Source: Streptomyces mesophilus (GTDB lineage Bacteria; Actinomycetota; Actinomycetes; Streptomycetales; Streptomycetaceae). Taken from it: a stretch of 64,000 nt of DNA. Positions 40,922 to 49,641 of this stretch are shown here, piece by piece. The notes under the pieces were generated by a model. That model saw only the letters and a list, made by a program, of their open reading frames with translations, was not told the DNA's origin and ran no database searches. Every line of letters begins with the position of its first letter. The stretch's first letter is position 1. The position numbers were made by a program, and so were the translations under genes. Location: contig NZ_JAAKZW010000006.1 in NCBI RefSeq assembly GCF_011044995.1, positions 1 to 64,000 of the forward strand, read 5' to 3'.

Positions 40922-42331
40922 GTGCACAGAAGATTCCGGACGACGGCCGTCGCCGCCGCCCTGACCCTGGCCGCCGCGGGCGCACTCGCCGCACCCAGCG
41001 CGGCGGCCGCCGACGAGACGGTCACGGCCCAGTACCACACGGGTTCGACCGGCAGCGACCAGGCCGAGCCCTGGCTGAAGCTCACCAACTCGGGTTCTTC
41101 CGCCGTCCAGTTGAGCGGTCTCACCATCCGCTACTACTTCAAGGCCGAATCCGCCTCCAGCGCGTACCGCTTCGCCTGCTCCTGGGCGGTGAAGGGCTGC
41201 GCCAACATCACCGGCACCTTCGGCACACTCGCCAAGCCCACCGCCACCGCCGACCGCTACCTGGAGATCGGCTTCACCCAGGGCGCAGGATCGCTGGCCG
41301 CCGGCGCGAACACCGGCGACATGCAGCTGCGCTTCCACCGCACCGACTGGCAGCCGCTCAACCAGCAGGACGACTACTCGTTCGGCGCCTCCCAGACCTC
41401 GTACGCGAACTGGAGCAAGGTCACGGTCCAGCGCGGCGGCACCGTCCTGTGGGGCACGGCTCCCGAGGGCAACGACCCGGGAGACCCCGGTGACCCCGGC
41501 GATCCCGGTGGTCCGGGCGGCCCCGACCCCACGAAGCCCGCGCTCTTCGACGACCTCAACTACACCGCCCACAACGACCCGCGCATCGCCCAGCGCGGCT
41601 GGACCGTGAAGTCCGGCCAGGGCGGTCCCGGCGTACCCGGCGCGACCTGGGCCCCCGAACAGGTCACGTTCGCCCAGGAGTCGGGCAACAGCGTCATGAC
41701 GCTGCGCACCAGCACCGACGGCACGGCGGCCGGCACCAGGCAGACCGAGCTGTACCACCAGCAGAAGTTCACCAAGGGCACCTACGCGTCCCGCGTGTAC
41801 TTCAGCGACGCGCCCAACTCGGGACCGGACGGCGACCACATGGTGCAGACGTTCTTCACCATCACCCCGCTGAACGCCCCGATGGATCCGAACTACGGCG
41901 AACTCGACTTCGAGTACCTGCCGAACGGCGGCTGGGGCGAGCCGGCCAACATCCTGTACGCCACGTCCTGGGAGACGTACAACCCGGAGCCGTGGCAGGC
42001 CGTCAACGCGCACACCGAGTCCCGCCAGAGCTACGCCGGCTGGCACGACCTCGTGGTCACGGTCGACAACACCTCGATCAAGTACTACGTGGACGGCCAG
42101 CTGTTCGCCACGCACGGCGAGCCATATCTCCCCGAGACCGCCATGTCCATCAACCTCAACAACTGGATCATCTCCGGCGGCCTCGTCGCGTCCAACACCC
42201 CCCGGGCGTACGACGAGAAGGTCGACTACGTGTACTACGCCAAGGACCAGATCCTGACCCCGGCCCAGGTCGAGGCCCAGGTGGCGAAGTACCGGACGGA
42301 CAAGGTGACGCACACGGACAACGTGAGCTGA
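40922..42331 (+). CDS. Secreted CBM3-type + GH16-like protein
   Basis: This is a 469-residue exported protein. The signal peptide (TTAVAAALTLAAAGALAAPSAAAA) is followed by a CBM3-like cellulose-binding module (about residues 35-185, with QAEPWLKLTNSGSSAVQLSG). A linker rich in GDPGDPG leads to a C-terminal GH16-type jelly roll. The catalytic motif E-L-D-F-E spans Glu327, Asp329 and Glu331, followed by YLPNGGWGEPANILYATSW. The GTG start at 40922 has AGGAGG eight bases upstream. It may cut beta-1,3 or mixed-linkage glucans at cell-wall surfaces. It may belong to its own transcript, since a hairpin follows it. Confidence 0.82.
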   Translation: MHRRFRTTAVAAALTLAAAGALAAPSAAAADETVTAQYHTGSTGSDQAEPWLKLTNSGSSAVQLSGLTIRYYFKAESASSAYRFACSWAVKGCANITGTFGTLAKPTATADRYLEIGFTQGAGSLAAGANTGDMQLRFHRTDWQPLNQQDDYSFGASQTSYANWSKVTVQRGGTVLWGTAPEGNDPGDPGDPGDPGGPGGPDPTKPALFDDLNYTAHNDPRIAQRGWTVKSGQGGPGVPGATWAPEQVTFAQESGNSVMTLRTSTDGTAAGTRQTELYHQQKFTKGTYASRVYFSDAPNSGPDGDHMVQTFFTITPLNAPMDPNYGELDFEYLPNGGWGEPANILYATSWETYNPEPWQAVNAHTESRQSYAGWHDLVVTVDNTSIKYYVDGQLFATHGEPYLPETAMSINLNNWIISGGLVASNTPRAYDEKVDYVYYAKDQILTPAQVEAQVAKYRTDKVTHTDNVS

Positions 42332-42350
42332 CAGATCCCCGGTCGGTCGG

Positions 42351-42373
42351 GGGTACGCGCGGCTCGCGTACCC
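42351..42373 (+). terminator. Hairpin terminator before endonuclease V gene
   Basis: GGGTACGCG pairs perfectly with CGCGTACCC around the loop CGGCT. It begins 19 bases after the GH16-like stop and ends 11 bases before the next ATG, so the endonuclease V promoter must overlap it or lie in the preceding gene. Confidence 0.6.
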
Positions 42374-42384
42374 TCGACCGCACC

Positions 42385-43104
42385 ATGGATCCCGTCACCG
42401 ACACCGTGCCTGTCACTGCCGCAGTGCCCGCCGACTGGCCCACGAACGAAGCGCGGGCGCGCGCCGTGCAGGACGAACTGCGGGCGCGGGTCGTGCTCGA
42501 CGAGGACGGACCGCCGCCCGGACGGGGGCTGGTAGCCGGGGTCGACGTCGCGTACGACGACGAGCGTGATGTGGTCGTCGCGGCAGCCGTCGTGCTGGAC
42601 GCCGCGACGCTGGAAGTGACCGAGCAGACCACCGCCGTCGGGCGCATCTCCTTCCCATACGTACCCGGACTGCTCGCCTTCCGCGAACTCCCGGCCGTGC
42701 TCGCCGCACTCGAAGCGCTGGCGACCCCGCCGGCGCTCGTGGTCTGCGACGGCTACGGGCTCGCGCATCCCCGTCGCTTCGGCCTCGCCGCCCACCTCGG
42801 CGTGCTGACCGGGCTGCCCACCCTCGGCGTCGCGAAGAACCCCTTCACCTTCTCGTACGAGGAGCCTGGCGCTGTACGGGGATCGGTGGCCGCGCTCGTG
42901 GACGGGAGCGAGGAGGTCGGGCGGGCCGTCAGGACCCAGGACCGGACCAAGCCCGTATTCGTGTCCGTCGGGCACCGCGTCTCGCTCGACAACGCCTGCG
43001 CGCACACCCTGGAGCTGTCGCCCCGCTATCGGCTGCCGGAGACGACGCGGCGTGCGGATGCGCTGTGCCGCAGGGCGTTGGCGCAGGTCCTGGCCCCCGG
43101 GTAG
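42385..43104 (+). CDS. nfi: Endonuclease V (deoxyinosine 3'-endonuclease)
   Basis: This enzyme nicks DNA one base 3' of deaminated adenine (deoxyinosine), starting repair. The 239 residues contain the family motifs: VAGVDVAY with the metal-binding Asp near residue 52, the FPYVPGLLAFRELP wedge near 91, LVVCDGYGLAHPRRFGLAAHLG with the second Asp near 120, and the late block SVGHRVSLDNA. The start at 42385 is the first ATG after the hairpin. No other repair genes adjoin it. Confidence 0.93.
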   Translation: MDPVTDTVPVTAAVPADWPTNEARARAVQDELRARVVLDEDGPPPGRGLVAGVDVAYDDERDVVVAAAVVLDAATLEVTEQTTAVGRISFPYVPGLLAFRELPAVLAALEALATPPALVVCDGYGLAHPRRFGLAAHLGVLTGLPTLGVAKNPFTFSYEEPGAVRGSVAALVDGSEEVGRAVRTQDRTKPVFVSVGHRVSLDNACAHTLELSPRYRLPETTRRADALCRRALAQVLAPG

Positions 43105-43154
43105 GGCACCGATAAGCGTTTGTGCCGCCTTCCGGCAGATGCTGCAATGCGCCC

Positions 43155-43931
43155 ATGGACCATGAGGAAGTGCTGCGGCTGTTCGACCGGCAAGTGCGAC
43201 GCGGACTGGCGGCGGACCACCCCGGCACCCGCGTCGAGGACACGGGCACGGTGGTGCGCCAGAGCGGGGGAGCGACGGACTGGAACGGAGTCGTGTTCTC
43301 CGCCGTCGACGAGACGACCGCCGATGCCGTGATCGCCGAACAGGTGCGCCACTATGGCGCGCTCGGCGTCGAATTCGAGTGGAAGACCTACACGCATGAC
43401 CGGCCGGCCGACTTGGGGGAGCGGCTGGTGCGGGCCGGGTTCGTGCCCGAGGAGCCCGAGAGCCTGATGATCGCCGAGGTGGCCGCGCTGTCGACGACGG
43501 TCGAACTGTCCGAGGGGCTGCGCTTGGTGGACGTCACCGACGAGGCGGGGATCGAGCTCGCCGCGCAGGTGCATGAGCAGGCCTTCGGTACGGACAGCAG
43601 CCGGCTGAAGCAGCAGATGCTCGACCGCCTCGAGCACCGGCCGGACAGTTTTGTGATGACCCTGGCGATGGCGGGGGAGCGGCCCGTCAGCGCGGCCCGG
43701 ATCGAGTTGCGCGACGACGCGGACTTCGCGGGCCTGTGGGGCGGCGGCACCGTCGCCGAGTTCCGCGGCCGCGGCATCTACCGGGCCCTGGTCGCCCACC
43801 GCACCCGCATCGCCGCCGCCCGCGGCATCAGATACCTCCAGGTCGACGCCATGCCGACCAGCCGCCCGATCCTGGAGCGGCTCGGTTTCGAACAGCTCAG
43901 CGTGACGACTCCGTACATCCGTAAGCCGTAA
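43155..43931 (+). CDS. GNAT-family N-acetyltransferase
   Basis: This is a 258-residue acetyltransferase. The N-terminal half (GVEFEWKTYTHDRPADLGERL) is found in a group of actinobacterial GNATs with two lobes. The acetyl-CoA site is TVAEFRGRGIYRALVAHRTRIA near residue 202, and the last block is PTSRPILERLGFEQL. The start is the ATG of MDHEEVLRLFD; a longer frame is open but has a poor context. The substrate is unknown. It follows endonuclease V by 50 bases. Confidence 0.85.
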   Translation: MDHEEVLRLFDRQVRRGLAADHPGTRVEDTGTVVRQSGGATDWNGVVFSAVDETTADAVIAEQVRHYGALGVEFEWKTYTHDRPADLGERLVRAGFVPEEPESLMIAEVAALSTTVELSEGLRLVDVTDEAGIELAAQVHEQAFGTDSSRLKQQMLDRLEHRPDSFVMTLAMAGERPVSAARIELRDDADFAGLWGGGTVAEFRGRGIYRALVAHRTRIAAARGIRYLQVDAMPTSRPILERLGFEQLSVTTPYIRKP

Positions 43932-43958
43932 CTCCCGGTGGGCGGCCGGCCCGTCGGC

Positions 43959-45143
43959 TCAGCGTTCGGCCGCCACCCGGAACACGATCCCCGCCTCCCG
44001 CAGCCGCTTCAGGAGTGCGTCGCCCATCGCGACCGCCGGTGTGACCTGGCCGGACGTCCGGGGCAGGTCGTCGAGGGCCAGGGCGAGGGCCGACTCCGCG
44101 AAGATCTTCGCCGTCTCGCCATAGCCGGGGTCGCCGCCCGACACCTCCGTATAGACCCGGCGGCCGCCGCCCTCGCCGACGAAGCGCACCGAGAACCAGC
44201 TGCGCGCACGGCGCTCCTCGCTCGGGCCTTCACCGGGCGAGACCTTGGACGACAACCACCGGCGCACCGGCGGCACTTGAGCCGCCGCGAGCAGCCCGCC
44301 CATCGCCGCGACACCGCCGAAGGCGAACGGCAGCGTCTTGACCGCCGCGTAGTGGCGGTAGCGGAAATCCGGTCCGTAGCGCTCGAGCGCACGGGCGGAG
44401 CGCTGTACGACCTGCGCGTCGATCGTCGGCAACGGGAGCGCCCAGGCCCCGACTTCCGCCGCGTACCGCGGTGCGCTCACCGGCGCGTACGCCCGGCGTC
44501 CCACCAGGCGCGGCTGGTGCCGGCGCCGTTCCTGCGCTGCCGCGGCCATCTGCCGGCCACGCGCGAACTGTCCGAGCGCGGACGCGAAGGTCCCGCCGGA
44601 GAACATCGCCGACGCCCGTACGAAACCGTCGATCCGCAGCGGTACGTCCTCGGGCAGCTGCTGCACCGTGTAGTAGACGCCGAGATCGTGCGGCACCGAG
44701 TCGAATCCGCACGCGTGCACAAGCCGCGCGCCCGTCTCACGGGCCCGCGCCTCGTGCTGTACGTAGGTGAGGTCCACGAACTCCGGTTCGCCGGACAGGT
44801 CCAGATAGTCGGTGCCGAGGTCGGCGCAGGCGCCGACCAGCTCATGGCCGTACTGCACATAGGGGCCGACGGTGGTCGCCACCACCCTTGCGGAGGCGGC
44901 GAGTTCGCGCAGACCCGCGCGGTCACCGGAGTCCACCGCGATCACGGCGACCTTCGAGGCCCGTGGATCGAGCTCGGTGAGGCGCTCGCGCAGCCGCTCC
45001 AGTTTGCGGGTGCTGCGTCCGGCGATCGCCCAGCGCAGCCCGTCCGGCGCATGGCGGGCCAGATACTCGGCGGTCAGTGTCCCGACGAACCCGGTCGCCC
45101 CGTACAGCACGATGTCGTGGTCGCGCTGGTCCCGCTCACTCAT
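43959..45143 (-). CDS. Saccharopine dehydrogenase-like oxidoreductase (trans-acting enoyl reductase type)
   Basis: This is a 394-residue NAD(P)-binding protein. The Rossmann start IVLYGATGFVGTLTAEYL lies near residue 12, followed by WAIAGRSTRKLERLR and TTVGPYVQYGHELV. The block LVHACGFDSVPHDLGVYY near residue 143 is characteristic of the saccharopine dehydrogenase-like group, which includes mycobacterial trans-acting enoyl reductases. A hydrophobic stretch near residue 275 (FGGVAAMGGLLAAAQV) may contact the membrane. The role in Streptomyces is unclear; no polyketide genes are nearby. It is divergent from the MmcQ gene. Confidence 0.85.
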   Translation of the reverse strand: MSERDQRDHDIVLYGATGFVGTLTAEYLARHAPDGLRWAIAGRSTRKLERLRERLTELDPRASKVAVIAVDSGDRAGLRELAASARVVATTVGPYVQYGHELVGACADLGTDYLDLSGEPEFVDLTYVQHEARARETGARLVHACGFDSVPHDLGVYYTVQQLPEDVPLRIDGFVRASAMFSGGTFASALGQFARGRQMAAAAQERRRHQPRLVGRRAYAPVSAPRYAAEVGAWALPLPTIDAQVVQRSARALERYGPDFRYRHYAAVKTLPFAFGGVAAMGGLLAAAQVPPVRRWLSSKVSPGEGPSEERRARSWFSVRFVGEGGGRRVYTEVSGGDPGYGETAKIFAESALALALDDLPRTSGQVTPAVAMGDALLKRLREAGIVFRVAAER

Positions 45144-45246
45144 GGCTCACCCTTCAGCCCTGCCCCCGCGCTGTTGTCGGTGGCCGAGGCTAGCGTGCAC
45201 CGTGCAGGCCGGTGCAAGGGGCCCGGCCAGGACTGGGAGGTACGTC

Positions 45247-45660
45247 ATGGCCGATTCGTTGCCCGCGGGGCGCCCGCCGGCCAGGTCCGCGCTCGCCCGC
45301 TGGGAGAAGGTCCGGGCCTTCGCCCTCGAACTGCCCGGCGCCGAAGAGGAATTCCCCTGGGGCGAGAGCGTCGCCAAGGTGCACAAGAAGGTCTTCGTCT
45401 TCCTGGGCGTCTCGGACGGCTCGTATCCGATGGGCATGACGGTCAAGCTCAAGGACCCGGAGGCCCATGCGCACGCCCTGACCGCTCCGGGTGCGGAGCC
45501 GGCCGGTTACGGCCTGGGGAAGTCGGGCTGGGTGCGCATCCCACTGGAGGGCCCCGATGTCCCGCAGGCTGAGCTGCTGTGCGACTGGGTGGAGGAGAGC
45601 TACCGGACGATCGCACCGAAGACGCGGGTCGCCGAGCTCGACCGGAGCGATGGACGATGA
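45247..45660 (+). CDS. MmcQ/YjbR family protein
   Basis: This is a 137-residue protein of the MmcQ/YjbR (CyaY-like DNA-binding fold) family, of unknown function. It contains RAFALELPGAEEEFPWGE, VFVFLGVSDGSYPMGMTVKL and SGWVRIPLEGPDVP, then the final helix LLCDWVEESYRTIAPK. The ATG at 45247 follows GGGAGG (45235-45240). Its last 212 bases lie opposite the tail of the convergent DMT transporter gene. The C-terminus is longer than the fold needs. Confidence 0.85.
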   Translation: MADSLPAGRPPARSALARWEKVRAFALELPGAEEEFPWGESVAKVHKKVFVFLGVSDGSYPMGMTVKLKDPEAHAHALTAPGAEPAGYGLGKSGWVRIPLEGPDVPQAELLCDWVEESYRTIAPKTRVAELDRSDGR

Positions 45661-46495
45661 CGACTCCGGCGAGGGCGACGGTCAGACCCAGAGCGGTCTG
45701 GGGGCCGAAGGGTTCGCCGAACATCAGCGCTCCCCAGACCGCCGTGACCGGAGCCATGAGGAACATGAGCGTATTGACCTCGGTGACGCCGGAGCGCCGG
45801 AGCAGCAGCCAGTACAGCCCGTAACCCCCGAAGGTCGACAGGACCACGAGCCAGGTGATCGCGCCCCAGAAGGCGGCATCGGCGGGCGGCCGCGCCTGTC
45901 CCAGGGCCGCGGCGAGGGCCGTGCAGACGACGGCACTTGTGACGCAGTGGATCGTCAGGGACATCGTGGGCGCGACCGGTGTGCGGGTGCGGCTCTCCAG
46001 GAAGGTGGCGGCCACCAGCGACAGCATGCCGACGAGCGGGATCAGATACGCCCACCAGGCGACCCCGGAGCCGGCGGCATCGGCCAGGGTGACCAGGGCG
46101 ACACCCGCCATGCCCAGGCCGAGGCCGAGCCACTGCCGGCGTGAGACGTACTGATGCAGCAGCGGTCCGGCGAGTGCCCCTGCGACGAGCGGCTGGACGC
46201 CGTCGATCAGTGCGGTGGTGCCGCTCGCGACGCCGAGTCGGATCGCGTAGTAGACGGTGAGCAGATAGCCGCTCTGCGAGAGCACACCGATCACGGCCTG
46301 CCCGGCCACCTGCCGGGCCGTGAGGCCCCGCCACCCGTTTCCCCGCAGGGTGACGACCACCAGGAGTACGAGCGCGAGCGGCAGGAACCGCCACATCAGG
46401 ACGGTGACCGCGGACGCCCCGCCCGCGCCGAGCTTGGCCCCGATGAAACCGGAGCTCCAGCAGAACACGAAGGCGGTCGAGAGCAGGATGTTCAT
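45449..46495 (-). CDS. DMT/EamA-family permease with long antisense-encoded tail
   Basis: This is a drug/metabolite transporter superfamily permease, 348 residues, with ten hydrophobic segments from FVFCWSSGFIGAKLG to TVALAGVVIVH in two EamA repeats. The start is set at ATG 46495 with GGAGG seven bases before it. The membrane part ends near residue 285. The remaining about 60 residues are Pro/Ser/Arg-rich and encoded opposite the 3' end of the MmcQ gene, with no earlier stop. Two operator-like palindromes lie between this gene and the divergent TetR gene, so that regulator probably controls it. Confidence 0.87.
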   Translation of the reverse strand: MNILLSTAFVFCWSSGFIGAKLGAGGASAVTVLMWRFLPLALVLLVVVTLRGNGWRGLTARQVAGQAVIGVLSQSGYLLTVYYAIRLGVASGTTALIDGVQPLVAGALAGPLLHQYVSRRQWLGLGLGMAGVALVTLADAAGSGVAWWAYLIPLVGMLSLVAATFLESRTRTPVAPTMSLTIHCVTSAVVCTALAAALGQARPPADAAFWGAITWLVVLSTFGGYGLYWLLLRRSGVTEVNTLMFLMAPVTAVWGALMFGEPFGPQTALGLTVALAGVVIVHRSGRARRPASSVRSSGSSPPPSRTAAQPAGHRGPPVGCAPSPTSPGRNRPAPHPERSGRAHGPPGP

Positions 46496-46507
46496 CGGCG
46501 ACCTCCA

Positions 46508-46550
46508 GTAAACAGATCGGTTTACTCCCTCCACTATACAGATCGGTATA
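46508..46550. promoter_or_regulatory. Twin palindromic operators between DMT and TetR genes
   Basis: GTAAAC-AGATCG-GTTTAC (46508-46525) and TATAC-AGATCG-GTATA (46535-46550) share the same centre and are about 26 bases apart. TATACA (46547-46552) within the second could be the -10 of a leaderless tetR message, since the ATG is only eight bases on. Binding would repress both directions. Confidence 0.75.
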
Positions 46551-46560
46551 CATTGGGGGT

Positions 46561-47151
46561 ATGAGTACTGCTGAGGGGATCCGGCGGATCGCGTTGACCC
46601 CCGCCGCGCGGCGCGCTCTGGAAGCCGCCGGCCGGCTCTTTTATGCGCGCGGCATCCATGCCGTCGGGGTGGATCTGATCGCCGCCGAGGCCGGGGTGAC
46701 GAAGAAGACGCTCTACGACCGGTTCGGCTCCAAGGAGCAGATCGTCGTGGAGTATCTGGCCGAGCGCGACGAGCGCTGGCGGACCTTTCTCGCCGGGCGT
46801 CTCGACGCCGAACGCCCGGCGCGCGAGCGCGTCCTGACCGTCTTCGACGCGTCGCGCGCCTGGGCCCTGGAGAACTCCCCCAAAGGCTGCAGCATGGTCA
46901 ACGCACACGCGGAGATCAGCGATCCCGCCCATCCCGCGTACCCGATCATCACCGGCCAGAAGCAGTGGATGCTGGACCTTTTCACCGGCCTGTGCGCGGA
47001 CATCGACCCGGACCGCGCGGACCGGCTCGGGCGGACGCTGATGCTGCTGCACGAAGGTGCGCTGGTCGCCCACGGGTTGAACGTGTTCGCGGACCCCATC
47101 GCACACGCCCGTGACGAGGCCGGTGCTCTCCTCGCGGCGGCGGGGGAGTAA
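46561..47151 (+). CDS. TetR-family repressor
   Basis: This is a 196-residue regulator. The N-terminal helix-turn-helix is about residues 15-60 (AAGRLFYARGIHAVGVDLIAAEAGVTKKTLYDRFGSKEQI). The C-terminal part includes CSMVNAHAEISDPAHPAYPII, as in the TetR_C_33-like group often paired with efflux pumps. It is divergent from the DMT permease with twin palindromes between, so it very likely represses the pump and itself. The ligand is unknown. There is no clear ribosome site apart from GGGGG next to the ATG, fitting a leaderless start. Confidence 0.9.
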   Translation: MSTAEGIRRIALTPAARRALEAAGRLFYARGIHAVGVDLIAAEAGVTKKTLYDRFGSKEQIVVEYLAERDERWRTFLAGRLDAERPARERVLTVFDASRAWALENSPKGCSMVNAHAEISDPAHPAYPIITGQKQWMLDLFTGLCADIDPDRADRLGRTLMLLHEGALVAHGLNVFADPIAHARDEAGALLAAAGE

Positions 47152-47154
47152 AAA

Positions 47155-47215
47155 TAAGCGCTTGCTCGGAAACCCTTGTCTTCGCCGCGGCCCGTTCCTA
47201 ACATCGCTGATGTTA
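47155..47215. promoter_or_regulatory. Palindromes upstream of the CaiB/acyl-CoA dehydrogenase genes
   Basis: TAAGCGCTTGCTCGG (47155-47169) holds the AAGCGCTT palindrome and resembles TetR-type sites near acyl-CoA genes. TAACATC-GCT-GATGTTA (47199-47215) is a perfect 17-base palindrome. Both lie between the TetR stop and the CaiB start and may be operators for the catabolic operon. Confidence 0.4.
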
Positions 47216-47306
47216 CAGCGGTTGTGTCACAGTCGGATCAGTCCGGCAGATCAGTCCGAGCGGGCCGCATCCCCGCGACAACTCACCAGCAGGCGCAGGG
47301 GGTTAG

Positions 47307-48437
47307 ATGGCAGGGAACGGGCCACTCGAAGGGGTACGGGTCGTCGAACTCGCCGGGATCGGACCCGGTCCGTTCGCCGCGATGCTCCTCGCCGACCTCG
47401 GTGCGGACGTCGTACGGATCGACCGGCCGGGCGGCGCGGGGCTCGCCATCAAACCCGCGTACGACGTGACGAACCGCAACAAACGGTCCGTCGTCGTGGA
47501 CCTCAAGGACGAGAACGGACCGGCCACGGTCCTCGACCTCGTCGAACGTGCCGACATCCTCATCGAGGGCTACCGCCCCGGCGTCGCCGAGCGCCTCGGC
47601 GTCGGACCCGAGCCGTGCCACGCCCGTAACCCCCGCCTGGTGTACGGCCGGATGACCGGCTGGGGACAGCAGGGGCCGCTCGCCCAGCGTGCCGGGCACG
47701 ACATCGCGTACATCGCCATCACCGGCGCCCTCGGCATGATCGGCAAGACCGACGAACCCCCGGCCATCCCCGCGAACCTCGTCGGCGACTACGCGGGCGG
47801 CTCCCTCTACCTCGTCGTCGGCGTGCTCGCCGCACTGCAGCACGCCCGCTCCACCGGCGAGGGCCAGGTCGTCGATGCCGCCATCGTGGACGGCACCGCG
47901 CATCTCTCGGCGATGATCCACGGCATGATGGCGGCCGGCGGCTGGCAGGACCGGCGCGGCGCCAATCTGCTCGACGGCGGCTGCCCGTTCTACGGCAACT
48001 ACGAGACCTCGGACGGCGGTTACATGGCCGTCGGCGCCCTGGAGCAGCAGTTCTACGAGGAGTTCGTGACGCTCCTCGGGATCGCCGACCAGGCGCCCGC
48101 GCGCAAGGACCTCGCGCGCTGGGGCGAGCTGCGGTCGGCGATCGAGGCGCAGTTCAGGACGCGCACCAGGGACGAGTGGACCGCCGTCTTCCAGGACTCG
48201 GACGCCTGTGTGGCCCCGGTCCTGTCCCTGCGCGAGGCCCCGGACCATCCGCACCTCAAGGAGCGCGGCACCTTCGTGGAGCACTCCGGTATCACCCAGC
48301 CCGCTCCCGCCCCGCGCTTCTCCGCGACCCCCGGCACCGTACGCACGGGTCCCGCGCTGCCCGGAGCGCACACCGAGGACGTGGCCAGGGACTGGGACGT
48401 GCAGAGCCTCATCACCGACGACAAGGAGCAGGCATGA
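47307..48437 (+). CDS. CaiB/BaiF family CoA-transferase (class III)
   Basis: This is a 376-residue class III CoA-transferase or alpha-methylacyl-CoA racemase-like enzyme. The typical N-terminus is LEGVRVVELAGIGPGPFAAMLLADLGADVVRID. The probable nucleophilic Asp is Asp161 in NLVGDYAGG. RMTGWGQQGPLAQRAGHDIAY is the substrate loop of the family, and this loop pattern is especially close to racemases such as AMACR/Mcr. It overlaps the acyl-CoA dehydrogenase start (ATGA). Together they would process branched or unusual acyl-CoA before beta-oxidation. Confidence 0.9.
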   Translation: MAGNGPLEGVRVVELAGIGPGPFAAMLLADLGADVVRIDRPGGAGLAIKPAYDVTNRNKRSVVVDLKDENGPATVLDLVERADILIEGYRPGVAERLGVGPEPCHARNPRLVYGRMTGWGQQGPLAQRAGHDIAYIAITGALGMIGKTDEPPAIPANLVGDYAGGSLYLVVGVLAALQHARSTGEGQVVDAAIVDGTAHLSAMIHGMMAAGGWQDRRGANLLDGGCPFYGNYETSDGGYMAVGALEQQFYEEFVTLLGIADQAPARKDLARWGELRSAIEAQFRTRTRDEWTAVFQDSDACVAPVLSLREAPDHPHLKERGTFVEHSGITQPAPAPRFSATPGTVRTGPALPGAHTEDVARDWDVQSLITDDKEQA

Positions 48438-49594
48438 CCACGCCATCAGGTATGGAGCGCAGGCTCTACGGAGAGGAGCACGAGGCCTTCCGTGGCACTG
48501 TGCGGACCTTCCTCGAGCGCGAGGTCGTGCCGCACCACGAGCAGTGGGAGAAGGACGGCATCGTCTCCCGCGACGCCTGGCGCGCCGCCGGCAAGCAGGG
48601 CCTGCTCGGACTCGCCGTGCCCGAGGAGTACGGGGGCGGCGGCAACACCGACTTCCGCTTCTCGGCCGTGCTCGCCGAGGAGTTCACCCGCGCCGGCGCC
48701 TCCGGGCTCGCGGTCGGGCTGCACAACGACATCATCGGCCCGTATCTGACCTCGCTCGCCACCGAGGAGCAGAAGCGCCGCTGGCTGCCCGGCTTCTGCT
48801 CCGGCGAGATCATCACCGCGATCGCGATGACCGAACCCGGCGCGGGCTCGGACCTCCAGGGCATCAAGACGCACGCAGAGGACAAGGGCGACCACTGGCT
48901 GCTCAACGGCTCGAAGACCTTCATCTCCAACGGCATCCTGGCCGACCTGGTGATCGTCGTCGCCCGTACGACGCCCGAGGGCGGCGCGAAGGGCCTGTCG
49001 CTGCTCGTCGTCGAGCGCGGCATGGAGGGTTTCGAGCGCGGCCGCAACCTCGACAAGATCGGGCAGAAGGCCCAGGACACCGCCGAGTTGTTCTTCCGGG
49101 ACGTGAAGGTCCCCAAGGAGAACCTGCTCGGTGAGCGGGAAGGCGCCTTCCTGCACCTGATGACCAACCTCGCCCAGGAACGCATGGGCATCGCGGTCGC
49201 CGCCATCTCGGCGGCCGAGTATCTGCTGCAGATCACGATGGAGTACGTGCAGGAGCGCGAGGCCTTCGGGCGCAAGCTCGCCAAGCTGCAGCACATCCGC
49301 TTCGAGATCGCCGAGATGGCCACCGAGTGCGCCGTCACCCGTACGTTCCTCGACCGCTGTATCGAGGACCACACGAACGGGGTGCTCGACCACGTGCACG
49401 CCTCGATGGCCAAATGGTGGGCCACCGAGTTGCAGAAACGCGTTGCCGACCGCTGTCTCCAACTGCACGGCGGCTACGGCTATATGACCGAGTACCGCGT
49501 GGCGCGCGCCTTCACCGACGGCCGTATCCAGACCATCTACGGCGGGACCACCGAGATCATGAAGGAGATCATCGGACGGTCCCTGCTGCCGTAG
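48434..49594 (+). CDS. Acyl-CoA dehydrogenase
   Basis: This is a 386-residue FAD enzyme catalysing the first oxidation of beta-oxidation. FAD/substrate blocks include [18 protein letters not shown] near residue 133 and [12 protein letters not shown] near 156. The helix [24 protein letters not shown] is typical. The C-terminal motif is [18 protein letters not shown]; the residue at the MCAD catalytic Glu position is Gly, as in the long-chain/isovaleryl branch, where the base lies on another helix. The start is coupled to the CaiB gene. The thiolase gene follows after 47 bases. Confidence 0.93.
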   Translation: MTTPSGMERRLYGEEHEAFRGTVRTFLEREVVPHHEQWEKDGIVSRDAWRAAGKQGLLGLAVPEEYGGGGNTDFRFSAVLAEEFTRAGASGLAVGLHNDIIGPYLTSLATEEQKRRWLPGFCSGEIITAIAMTEPGAGSDLQGIKTHAEDKGDHWLLNGSKTFISNGILADLVIVVARTTPEGGAKGLSLLVVERGMEGFERGRNLDKIGQKAQDTAELFFRDVKVPKENLLGEREGAFLHLMTNLAQERMGIAVAAISAAEYLLQITMEYVQEREAFGRKLAKLQHIRFEIAEMATECAVTRTFLDRCIEDHTNGVLDHVHASMAKWWATELQKRVADRCLQLHGGYGYMTEYRVARAFTDGRIQTIYGGTTEIMKEIIGRSLLP

Positions 49595-49641
49595 CAGCCC
49601 GAGCACGCACCCCTCACCCCGCACCCTCGAAAGGCTTATCC

